Below are positions 24,900 through 30,904 of a stretch of 36,046 bases of DNA, piece after piece. Under the pieces are notes generated by a model that was given only the letters and a program-made list of their open reading frames with translations, made no database searches and was not told the DNA's origin. This DNA is from a virus. A program made the position numbers and the translations under genes. The stretch lies in IMG/VR virus record IMGVR_UViG_3300027710_000072, positions 1-36,046 of that record; one strand, given 5' to 3'. Numbering within the stretch: position 1 is the first letter of the stretch; each line of letters opens with the position of its first letter.

Positions 24900-25503
24900 G
24901 GCGGTTCTTTTCTAGGATTGGTTGGAAGCATTTAGATTTACCTGTGGTTTCTCGGTAACCATATCGTGTTAAGCGGAATTGGATTGCACCAATAGTTACA
25001 CCCAATATCTTTGCAAGACGATATACGGAAATGCCTTGTGTTGTTATGGCTTGATTGAGAAGGTAGGTGTATTCATCTGCCTCTGCTCGATACATCTTGC
25101 CGTGTCCTCTTACCTGTTGGGCAAGTGGTTTGAGTTCTAATAGTCTGTCCAGCATTTCTTTTGGAAGTTCGGGATAAACTTTAGAATACTTTGTTTCTCG
25201 CGGTGGCTTTGGGATAGGTAAATCACCAATGAGAGAAGTGTCGCTCATTGTTTGTTGAGCAAGTTGTCTTACTCGTTCTCGTGAAATATCTACTGCCCTT
25301 GCGATTGCGGAGTCTGTCCAGCCAGCCTCGCCCAATGCAATTATGTATTGGTTGCGTTGCTTTATATTGCTAATACCCTTGAAGATATCTAATACATCTT
25401 GCGGAAGTTCTTGCTTTCGCTTGATGATTTTTCCTTCTCCACTCGCCACAATTTTATATGTAACGCGTTTAGGTTTAGTCGTTGTCGTTATCTCTTTCGT
25501 CAT
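24892..25503 (-). CDS. Double helix-turn-helix DNA-binding protein
   Basis: The 203-residue product has two HTH segments: 58-83 (EAGWTDSAIARAVDISRERV) and 156-181 (GISVYRLAKILGVTIGAIQF), joined by a region with PELPKEMLDRLLELKPLAQQ (110-129). The same architecture occurs in the gene at 29375. Probably a phage transcription regulator. It leads the minus-strand operon; ribosome site AAAGGAAGAA. Confidence 0.82.
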   Translation of the reverse strand: MTKEITTTTKPKRVTYKIVASGEGKIIKRKQELPQDVLDIFKGISNIKQRNQYIIALGEAGWTDSAIARAVDISRERVRQLAQQTMSDTSLIGDLPIPKPPRETKYSKVYPELPKEMLDRLLELKPLAQQVRGHGKMYRAEADEYTYLLNQAITTQGISVYRLAKILGVTIGAIQFRLTRYGYRETTGKSKCFQPILEKNRRG

Positions 25504-25532
25504 TTCTTCCTTTCGTAGTTTGTCTTATAGCA

Positions 25533-25561
25533 AGCATAACCCATAGGATTAGTGATTGCAA
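25533..25561 (-). promoter_or_regulatory. Minus-strand promoter
   Basis: On the minus strand TTGCAA (25561-25556), 17 bp, TATGCT (25538-25533). Reads into the HTH gene. Confidence 0.65.
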
Positions 25562-25570
25562 GTTGAGAGG

Positions 25571-25864
25571 CTACCCCTTGCGGAGTGCCTCTTTTACTAG
25601 CGTTACTGCCTCGAAGTCATTACCGCCAATGTTGTATTGGAATACCTCTGTAAGTGCAGGTCTTCCCATTTCGTAACGCTTCCAGTCGTAGATTGTCGCT
25701 ACTGTGCCGTTCTCGAAAACAATAACCCACTCGACTGTTACCTTGTCGCCCTCTGCGAAGTATTCAGGTTCTCCGAAGGTTTCAATAAGTTGAGCAAGTG
25801 TTGAAGTTACATAGCCTTTGAGTGAAGTCCCGTAGGCTTGCTCAGGGTCTAATGTGAATTGCAT
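25571..25864 (-). CDS. Conserved actinophage protein, SLKGYVTSTLAQLIETFGEP family
   Basis: ATG 25864 follows GAAAGGAAACAAA; the upstream extension to 25921 is promoter. The 97-residue product contains GTSLKGYVTSTLAQLIETFG, DKVTVEWVIVFENGTVATIYDWK and NIGGNDFEAVTLV, a pattern I recognise as a widespread actinophage/actinobacterial protein of unknown function, full length here. It has its own promoter, separate from the operon at 25503. Confidence 0.82.
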   Translation of the reverse strand: MQFTLDPEQAYGTSLKGYVTSTLAQLIETFGEPEYFAEGDKVTVEWVIVFENGTVATIYDWKRYEMGRPALTEVFQYNIGGNDFEAVTLVKEALRKG

Positions 25865-25892
25865 TTTGTTTCCTTTCGTAGTTGGTAGATAT

Positions 25893-25921
25893 AGCATACA
25901 GAATATGTTGCAACAATGCAA
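25893..25921 (-). promoter_or_regulatory. Minus-strand promoter
   Basis: Minus strand TTGCAT (25921-25916), 17 bp, TATGCT (25898-25893). Confidence 0.68.
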
Positions 25922-25955
25922 GTTTATTTCTCTCCACCCCCTGTGCGGTGTCTAA

Positions 25956-26005
25956 AAGTTGTTTGGAAGTTGCCAGCATCTAGCCACTAAGTTTTTACTT
26001 TTTAC
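25956..26005 (-). repeat. Composite R1-spacer-R2 element on the minus strand
   Basis: Read on the minus strand: R1 (26005-25991), about 20 bp, R2 (ACTTCCAAACAACTT, 25970-25956), then the promoter at 25921. The same order as the plus-strand elements, so the unit flips with transcription. Confidence 0.72.
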
Positions 26006-26027
26006 TCAAAATCAAAAAATGAAATGC

Positions 26028-26060
26028 AAAAAAAGAAACCCCCGATTTCTCGGGGGCTTC
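26028..26060 (-). terminator. Minus-strand intrinsic terminator
   Basis: CCCCCGA (26039-26045) pairs with TCGGGGG (26050-26056); on the minus strand a U-rich run follows. Confidence 0.85.
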
Positions 26061-26069
26061 TCGCTAACT

Positions 26070-26321
26070 TTAGTAGCGAAGTTCCTCAACCTCGCAAGAC
26101 ACTAGATACGCTAAGCGTCTATCTAAAATCCTTCTGCCGTATTCTTTGGCTAGGCGCTCTGCCTCTGCCTTTGTGTCTGCGTGGAAGGTTGCGGAGCGTG
26201 CGTCCATTTGTGGAAGTGTGTGCTTTCGTGGCTCAAAATGTGCAAGAAAAATTTGCTTTCCGTTTTTGTTTGTGCCGTTCATTATTGAGATTAGTTCTGC
26301 GTCTGTAATGATTTGAGACAT
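26070..26321 (-). CDS. 83-residue hypothetical protein
   Basis: ATG 26321 follows AAAGGAAAGCAA; an extension to 26408 is promoter. The product (MSQIITDAELISIMNGTNKN, then HADTKAEAERLAKEYGRR) looks like a small helix-strand-helix protein. One-gene cassette with its own CRP-like site, promoter and terminator. The function is unknown. Confidence 0.75.
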   Translation of the reverse strand: MSQIITDAELISIMNGTNKNGKQIFLAHFEPRKHTLPQMDARSATFHADTKAEAERLAKEYGRRILDRRLAYLVSCEVEELRY

Positions 26322-26373
26322 TTGCTTTCCTTTGTTAGTTGCCTTGCCCCCTGTGGCTTGGCTTCTTGGTGTA

Positions 26374-26402
26374 ATTTTACTAAAAATGTTTAGGAGTTGC
26401 AA
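26374..26402 (-). promoter_or_regulatory. Minus-strand promoter, weak -35
   Basis: Minus strand TTGCAA (26402-26397), 17 bp, TAAAAT (26379-26374). CRP-like site centred about 75 bp upstream of the predicted start. Confidence 0.68.
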
Positions 26403-26434
26403 GTCCATTTGGGGAAATTGTTTAGATGTGCGGG

Positions 26435-26450
26435 TGTGAGTTACATCACA
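26435..26450. promoter_or_regulatory. CRP/GlxR-type operator
   Basis: TGTGAGTTACATCACA, a full consensus palindrome; reverse complement of the site at 18882. Confidence 0.75.
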
Positions 26451-26467
26451 TTTTTCGGCGCTCGCAA

Positions 26468-26482
26468 GTTTTTACTTTTTAC
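26468..26482 (-). repeat. R1 repeat copy, reversed
   Basis: GTTTTTACTTTTTAC on the plus strand, 17 bp beyond the CRP-like site. Confidence 0.78.
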
Positions 26483-26502
26483 ACAATTTTAATTTTTCCA
26501 GC

Positions 26503-26532
26503 AAAAAAGAAACCCCCTCTTTCGAGGGGGCT
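26503..26532 (-). terminator. Minus-strand intrinsic terminator
   Basis: CCCCCTC (26513-26519) pairs with GAGGGGG (26524-26530), followed on the minus strand by TTTCTTTTTTGC. Confidence 0.87.
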
Positions 26533-26545
26533 TCCCTTTCCAGAC

Positions 26546-26767
26546 TTATTCTTCCCCGATTTGCTTCAGGAAATCATTGACAATATCTAGAGCCTTTTCA
26601 CGACCCTTTAGACCTTTGCCTGTGTCAATTCCTGTTAGACGCTTGAACGCCTTTAGGCTTGACTCTTTAGAAAGTTGCATTCGCAACTCTGTGCGGATTT
26701 CAAGTTCTAGACCCTGCTTCAAGATGAAGAGTTGAATTGGGCTTACTTGAATTTCAACTACGGACAT
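26546..26767 (-). CDS. 73-residue helical protein
   Basis: ATG 26767 follows AAAGGGGGAAACAAA; the in-frame extension to 26887 is promoter and CRP-like site. The product (MSVVEIQVSPIQLFILKQGL, then KAFKRLTGIDTGKGLKGREK) is mostly helical. One-gene cassette. No family is recognised. Confidence 0.74.
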   Translation of the reverse strand: MSVVEIQVSPIQLFILKQGLELEIRTELRMQLSKESSLKAFKRLTGIDTGKGLKGREKALDIVNDFLKQIGEE

Positions 26768-26795
26768 TTTGTTTCCCCCTTTCTTTGTTAGCCTA

Positions 26796-26824
26796 AGCAT
26801 ACATTTTTTGTAGGGGTAACGCAA
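26796..26824 (-). promoter_or_regulatory. Minus-strand promoter, weak -35
   Basis: Minus strand TTGCGT (26824-26819), 17 bp, TATGCT (26801-26796). CRP-like site centred about 74 bp upstream of the predicted start. Confidence 0.68.
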
Positions 26825-26855
26825 GTCCATTTGGCATTTTGTGCCACATAATTCG

Positions 26856-26871
26856 TGTGAGTTGCACCACA
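26856..26871. promoter_or_regulatory. CRP-like operator, imperfect
   Basis: TGTGAGTTGCACCACA, one mismatch to TGTGA-N6-TCACA and a TG instead of central TA. Confidence 0.55.
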
Positions 26872-26874
26872 TAG

Positions 26875-26905
26875 AAAAACCCCCCACATTTCTGCGGGGG
26901 GCTTC
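26875..26905 (-). terminator. Minus-strand intrinsic terminator
   Basis: CCCCCC (26880-26885) pairs with GGGGGG (26896-26901), with TTTTTC on the minus strand. It ends the gene at 26917. Confidence 0.78.
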
Positions 26906-26916
26906 TCTTTAGTTCT

Positions 26917-27171
26917 TTAGGCTGATGTAGTCGCTAGGACTACGACCTCTTCTTCTTTGACCTCTGCGGGTGTTGGGTGGTTGAGGACAAGATAAAGAAT
27001 TTCCTCTGCACTCATTTCACGATGAGGTTCTCCGTAAGTTTCTTCTTGGATTACTACCTTGTCAATAGGTGCGGTTGCACCTAATAGGAGTTCTCTTACT
27101 TGTGCCTTTGTGTCAATGATGTAGTAGTAAGTAGTTCCCTTGATAGTTACTGCGGTTCCATATGCTGACAT
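26917..27171 (-). CDS. 84-residue hypothetical protein
   Basis: ATG 27171 follows AAAGGGGAAACAAA. The product has a beta-rich N-terminus (MSAYGTAVTIKGTTYYYIID) and an acidic helix (HREMSAEEILYLVLNHPTPA), ending in a Val/Ala tail. One-gene cassette with a +1 hairpin and an upstream palindrome. The function is unknown. Confidence 0.75.
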   Translation of the reverse strand: MSAYGTAVTIKGTTYYYIIDTKAQVRELLLGATAPIDKVVIQEETYGEPHREMSAEEILYLVLNHPTPAEVKEEEVVVLATTSA

Positions 27172-27192
27172 TTTGTTTCCCCTTTTTTCTTT

Positions 27193-27217
27193 TTATTAGC
27201 ACCCTCTGTGCTAATAA
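27193..27217 (-). promoter_or_regulatory. 5'-terminal mRNA hairpin, minus strand
   Basis: TTATTAGCAC (27193-27202) and GTGCTAATAA (27208-27217) pair perfectly over 10 bp with a 5-nt loop. The predicted start is about 27215. Confidence 0.6.
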
Positions 27218-27221
27218 GATA

Positions 27222-27250
27222 AAGATAACTTATTTCCTGCGGTATTGCAA
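27222..27250 (-). promoter_or_regulatory. Minus-strand promoter
   Basis: Minus strand TTGCAA (27250-27245), 17 bp, TATCTT (27227-27222). Confidence 0.62.
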
Positions 27251-27287
27251 CTCTAAAATGGTCTATGACTAGTCATACTTTTTAGAG
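27251..27287. promoter_or_regulatory. Nested palindromic operator candidate
   Basis: CTCTAAAA (27251-27258) and TTTTAGAG (27280-27287) flank TATGACTAGTCATA (27264-27277), itself a perfect palindrome. It lies just upstream of the -35 of the promoter at 27245. Confidence 0.55.
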
Positions 27288-27297
27288 TGTCTAGGCA

Positions 27298-27322
27298 ACA
27301 AAAAACCCCCTTGCGGGGGTTC
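27298..27322 (-). terminator. Minus-strand intrinsic terminator
   Basis: CCCCC (27306-27310) pairs with GGGGG (27315-27319), with TTTTTTG on the minus strand. Confidence 0.82.
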
Positions 27323-27337
27323 TCTGTAATTCTTTTA

Positions 27338-27523
27338 TTACTTGCTTCTCTTACCTAAGCGGTAAGCGACATAGAGCAACGGGATTCCTAGAATTGCTCC
27401 ACCATTAGTCATCTCTACCAGACTTACTAATAGACCTAAAGCAACGCTTCCAACAATAATTGCAAGGGTTATCTTTGCGTAGATAGTAATTCCCTTGACT
27501 ACCATTTTGTCTGTCTTGTTCAT
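27338..27523 (-). CDS. 61-residue membrane protein
   Basis: ATG 27523 follows AAAGGGGAAACAAA. The product has a charged start (MNKTDKMVVKG), two hydrophobic segments (ITLAIIVGSVALGLLVSLV and AILGIPLLYVAYRL) and a KRSK end. One-gene cassette under a CRP-like site. The role is unknown. Confidence 0.75.
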   Translation of the reverse strand: MNKTDKMVVKGITIYAKITLAIIVGSVALGLLVSLVEMTNGGAILGIPLLYVAYRLGKRSK

Positions 27524-27569
27524 TTTGTTTCCCCTTTTGCCTTACCCCTGCGGTTTGGCTTATACGGAT

Positions 27570-27597
27570 AGCATACACTTTCTAGCCCCATACGCAA
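27570..27597 (-). promoter_or_regulatory. Minus-strand promoter, weak -35
   Basis: Minus strand TTGCGT (27597-27592), 16 bp, TATGCT (27575-27570). CRP-like site centred about 64 bp upstream of the predicted start. Confidence 0.68.
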
Positions 27598-27619
27598 CCC
27601 CATAGCCACCCCTTCGCCC

Positions 27620-27635
27620 TGTGAGTTATGCCACA
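27620..27635. promoter_or_regulatory. CRP-like operator, one mismatch
   Basis: TGTGAGTTATGCCACA: one mismatch in the right half. Confidence 0.6.
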
Positions 27636-27639
27636 CCCC

Positions 27640-28238
27640 ACGCCTAAGTTACTGACGAGTAGCGAAGTTATTAGATACCCCACCCCCTGCATTTCCTAGA
27701 CCTATACCCCCCTCTGCTAGTCCTAGACAAGTCAAGACCTAATACATATACCTACCCCCCACCCCCCACCTATTTCTAAACTTTTACTTGAGAGTTATTA
27801 CTAGACATCTTGGCAAGACTTTACTTTCATAAGTTGTTCATACTTGCTAGACCTAAGCAAGCCTATTAGACACCTAAACAAATAACTAAGACCTAACTTG
27901 AGTCATAGTTCATAAGAAAGTTGAGTCATATTGACTCAAGTTTGCTTCTACCTAGGCACTACCTAAATTTATAACAAAATGTTACAAAGAAAAATAAAAA
28001 AATTACTATGCCACCCCCCCCACCCCCCTTCGCAAAAAATAAATAAATAAATTTATAACAAAATGTTATTTTTCCGGAAACGATTTGGAAAAGCCCTCCG
28101 ATATAGCGCTTCCTTCTCACAGGCCAAAAGCATTTAATGGAAAGGTTCATACTTTCGATGCTTTCGTCCAAGAGTCTTTGCCCTCATAGTCTGATAACAT
28201 TAGGCACAAGAAGTTTTCCCACATCTAAGGGAGTTTGA
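27640..28238. other. Gene-free region with direct and inverted repeats
   Basis: No gene is supported on either strand. It contains repeated CTAGACC/CTAAGACC words (27690-27895), pyrimidine tracts rich in C, three TGAGTCA/TGACTCA half-sites (27896-27941), an AT-rich stretch with AAATAAATAAATAAAT (about 28038-28053) and two copies of AAATTTATAACAAAATGTTA (about 27964 and 28052). It separates the minus-strand genes from the virion genes and may hold an origin or a major regulatory switch. Confidence 0.6.
27896..27941. repeat. Overlapping inverted repeats with TGAGTCA half-sites
   Basis: ACTTGAGTCA (27896-27905) is the exact reverse complement of TGACTCAAGT (27932-27941), and TTGAGTCA-TAT-TGACTCAA (27921-27939) is a second perfect inverted repeat sharing the right arm. 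Confidence 0.65.
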
Positions 28239-29336
28239 GTGAAGTTCGAGGGTTTCTTTCCACCGCACCCGTTGCAACCAACCCAGTATGGGATTTTAAG
28301 TGTTGCCCGTTTGTCGGAACTTGTGGAGAAGGAAACTGCTAAAGACACAGAAGAGCGCTGGGTTCGCGGCTACTCTCATATCTTTGAGACCAACCCAACT
28401 ATCCGCCTTCTCCGTGGAAGTGGCGCAGTTGCTCACGAAATTAACGATGCAACAGGGGACCCACGCTATATAGATGTAAAGCCATTCTTTATTGAGGTTG
28501 AGGATTACGCCACCACAATGAGCATGGGCGGAGAAGACCGTAAGGCAAAGATTGTTCGTCAACTTGAAGCAGGAACTCAGAAGTCAGTTGAGCACGAGTT
28601 CTATCACGGATATTCAACTCGCGCCGACAATAGTGGTAATCAGTATTTAACTAAAGCAACAACACTAACAATTGTCAATAATTCAACTTTGTATCAAATC
28701 CAAGAAGGTCTTGGCTTTCTTGAGTATGCCATCGCTCAATCTCCGCTTGGTGAGCAGGGCGTGATTCACATGACCCGTGATATGGCAGCACTTCTAGGTA
28801 GTCAGTGGATTCTTGAGCGTCCAGATAAAAACGGTATCCCACATCTTGAGACAACTAACGGCACTCCCGTTTGTGTCGGCTCAGGGTATGACGGTTCTGG
28901 TCCAAAAGTGGCTATTGCTACAACTACTGTTTCAGGTGCAGGTCTTTGCACAATTACAACAGAGACACCTCATGGTTTGGCTCAAAATGACAAAGTTGTT
29001 ATTGAAGAAGAGGTTGCTCGTTTTAATGGGATATGGACAGTTACTAGCACTCCAACCCCAACAACATTTACTTTTGCTATTACTGGTGCTTCTCAGGTAG
29101 AAACTGCTGGGCAAGGAATTGCATTCTTTGGGCCAGACCAAGACCACAAGTGGATGTATGCAACAGGTTTAGTTGATGTAAACCTAGGAGATATAGAAGT
29201 TGTTAATACTGAGCGTGGTCACGGATATAACGTTTCAGGAAACCAAAACGATATTAGACTCAAGGCAATTCGCCCAGCAGCAGTTCATCACGAGCCATCT
29301 GTTCACTACGGCGTAAAGGTTCAGGTCCACCAGTAA
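28239..29336 (+). CDS. Virion (probably capsid-related) protein with a beta-sandwich insertion
   Basis: GTG 28239 follows AAGGGAG. The 365-residue protein opens HPLQPTQYGILSVARLSELV. EAGTQKSVEHEFYHGYSTRA (110-129) and GVIHMTRDMAALLGSQW (174-190), followed by GTPVCVGSGYD, resemble a family of actinophage virion proteins near the portal that may be HK97-like. Residues about 223-298 look like an inserted beta-sandwich (TETPHGLAQNDKVVIEEEVA, then NGIWTVTSTPTPTTFTF), a motif common in phage structural proteins. Major capsid is possible but unproven. Confidence 0.68.
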   Translation: MKFEGFFPPHPLQPTQYGILSVARLSELVEKETAKDTEERWVRGYSHIFETNPTIRLLRGSGAVAHEINDATGDPRYIDVKPFFIEVEDYATTMSMGGEDRKAKIVRQLEAGTQKSVEHEFYHGYSTRADNSGNQYLTKATTLTIVNNSTLYQIQEGLGFLEYAIAQSPLGEQGVIHMTRDMAALLGSQWILERPDKNGIPHLETTNGTPVCVGSGYDGSGPKVAIATTTVSGAGLCTITTETPHGLAQNDKVVIEEEVARFNGIWTVTSTPTPTTFTFAITGASQVETAGQGIAFFGPDQDHKWMYATGLVDVNLGDIEVVNTERGHGYNVSGNQNDIRLKAIRPAAVHHEPSVHYGVKVQVHQ

Positions 29337-29374
29337 TCTCTGTACGGCTTTTAAAAATGCTGTACAATAGAGCA

Positions 29375-29875
29375 ATGAAACAGAAGGTAAAACTCCCCGA
29401 CGACGAGGTTAGGTTTATCTCTGCTCTTGACCCCGTTTTAGTCCCCTCCCGCCTTAGAGCGCTATGGGAAGCAGGTTGGTCTCTAGGAATTATTGCTTCC
29501 TCAATCAAACCAGCCAAGCCAAAATCAACCGTGCATTTCTGGGTAAAGAACGCTCCCTCCACAGAACAGCGTCGCCAGATACCATTGCCGCCACCAAAAT
29601 CTTTAACAGTCTCTGCTCCTATTTTAGGAACCCCTAGAACTCGCTCTATCTCTCCTACAGTTCCTCCAGAACTAAAACCACGCTTGCAGGAACTATCAGC
29701 GCTGGCAAAGCGCTACCGTGCCAAGACTTCTGATGATAGCCCGCTAGCCCAAGCAAACAGGGAACTAACAGAACTATCGCTCACGCTCTATCACAGAGGA
29801 GTTCCTGCTGCTGATATTGCAGAAGCGGCTGGAGTTACCTATCGTGCAATGGCTCGGCGGTTGAGTAATGGCTAG
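29375..29875 (+). CDS. Double helix-turn-helix protein
   Basis: ATG 29375 has no ribosome site and lies 7 nt after a TACAAT (29363-29368), so it may be leaderless, though the -35 is poor; an upstream in-frame start at 29357 is rejected. The 166-residue product has HTH-like segments at 30-57 and 139-163 (HRGVPAADIAEAAGVTYRAM) and the PPELKPRLQELSALAKRYR linker seen in the gene at 24892. It could be a regulator of virion genes or, by position, a terminase small subunit. Confidence 0.72.
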   Translation: MKQKVKLPDDEVRFISALDPVLVPSRLRALWEAGWSLGIIASSIKPAKPKSTVHFWVKNAPSTEQRRQIPLPPPKSLTVSAPILGTPRTRSISPTVPPELKPRLQELSALAKRYRAKTSDDSPLAQANRELTELSLTLYHRGVPAADIAEAAGVTYRAMARRLSNG

Positions 29876-30215
29876 GCTATATAAAACAGCATCTGGAACC
29901 TACTCCGAGTCTGAACTAGTTGTTGCCGTCTGGGTCAATCCAAATCGCAAAAAAGGACGCTCTCAGGCTAGACTTCTTGAAACACTTACAACAGATAATT
30001 CTAGTATCCCTATTGCATTTCCTTTAGAGACACTTCAGAGGATTCAGTCGTGGATGTTCTGCCCTGTGGCTCACGACCCATCAGATTTAGACCTATGGCT
30101 AGTCCTAGAAAACGGAGCAACAAGAGAGAAGCCTCTTTTAGTTCCGCTAACGATTGCTAAAAAGGCTCTAGGCTGGCAAGATTTCCATATCCCTTCAGAA
30201 TATACGGAGAAATAA
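29868..30215 (+). CDS. 115-residue hypothetical protein
   Basis: ATG 29868 overlaps the HTH gene by 8 nt. The product has basic segments (NPNRKKGRSQARLLETLT) and a C-terminal EKPLLVPLTIAKKALGWQDF. No family is recognised. It overlaps the next ATG by one base (TAATG). Confidence 0.74.
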   Translation: MARLYKTASGTYSESELVVAVWVNPNRKKGRSQARLLETLTTDNSSIPIAFPLETLQRIQSWMFCPVAHDPSDLDLWLVLENGATREKPLLVPLTIAKKALGWQDFHIPSEYTEK

Positions 30216-30583
30216 TGAAAGTTCAGGCAGATGTCTTTCCAGCAGTGATTGCTCTTGCCGAACCTGGCTCCCTAGAAGATTACATGGAGTTGACCCCTAA
30301 AGGTGCTGCTCCTGAAGGAACTCGACGTCTAGACCGTTGCCGTGTCGTGGTTTTCAACGATATGTTGATGGTTGCTGTTGACTCTCCCGAAGGGGCAAAA
30401 CTTGTCTTCCGTGAAGCGTGTCATTCCTATATTAAGGATGACCAGAAAATTCACAGGGTAATTACCGAAAGCGGAAAGATTATCTCTTTCCGCAAAGACG
30501 ATAACTGCGGCTGTGGCTCTAGACTCAGAACATGGAACCCTTACGGACACATACTGATGGCTACGGATGGCGAAAATGACTGA
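30215..30583 (+). CDS. 122-residue hypothetical protein with a CGCG motif
   Basis: ATG 30215 in a TAATG overlap. The product has beta-rich segments (CRVVVFNDMLMVAVDSPEGA) and KDDNCGCGSRLRTW, which could hold a metal. No family is recognised. It overlaps the next gene. Confidence 0.74.
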   Translation: MKVQADVFPAVIALAEPGSLEDYMELTPKGAAPEGTRRLDRCRVVVFNDMLMVAVDSPEGAKLVFREACHSYIKDDQKIHRVITESGKIISFRKDDNCGCGSRLRTWNPYGHILMATDGEND

Positions 30584-30866
30584 GCCACTTACCTTTGTAA
30601 TAGCAGCGCTAGCCGTATATAGAGTCTCTAGATTTATTACTACAGATACGCTTTTTAACCCAATCCGAGATAGAATATGGAAGAGGTTTCCGCCAGAGAC
30701 TTCAAAGTTTGGATACTGGTTTACTTGCACTTGGTGTACGTCCATTTGGGTCGCATCACTATCTGAAATATCCCGTATCATTAATCCCAGCATCACATTG
30801 GGCATCCAAACAGTGTTCGCACTGTCTGCCCTTGCGGGGCTGTTAACTGCATACGAGGAAAAGTAA
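30567..30866 (+). CDS. DUF1360-family membrane protein
   Basis: Starts at ATG 30567 or, equally likely, 30576. The product follows the DUF1360 pattern: a hydrophobic N-terminal helix (FVIAALAVYRVSRFITTDTL), FNPIRDRIWKRF, then WFTCTWCTSIWVASL with a CxxC, and a second hydrophobic helix. DUF1360 proteins occur in phages and in sporulating bacteria; the function is unknown. A 12-codon ORF (30866-30904) between it and the portal gene may couple translation. Confidence 0.82.
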   Translation: MAKMTEPLTFVIAALAVYRVSRFITTDTLFNPIRDRIWKRFPPETSKFGYWFTCTWCTSIWVASLSEISRIINPSITLGIQTVFALSALAGLLTAYEEK

Positions 30867-30904
30867 TGTCCTTAGTATTCCGTAACAAAGACGAGGAGTT
30901 TTAA

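Noticed and set aside
111-26482. CRISPR array formed by R1 or R2
   Set aside because: Spacing is irregular, copies lie in genes and in both orientations, and no cas gene is present.
27959-28171. Minus-strand 70-residue ORF
   Set aside because: It reads across C-runs, AT-rich repeats and a poly-glycine stretch; not protein-like.
27640-28238. Phage attachment site (attP)
   Set aside because: No integrase or tRNA-like core is seen in the window, so there is no support beyond repeats.
30866-30904. 12-residue gene between DUF1360 and portal
   Set aside because: Too short to call; probably chance or a coupling leader. It ends against the portal ribosome site.
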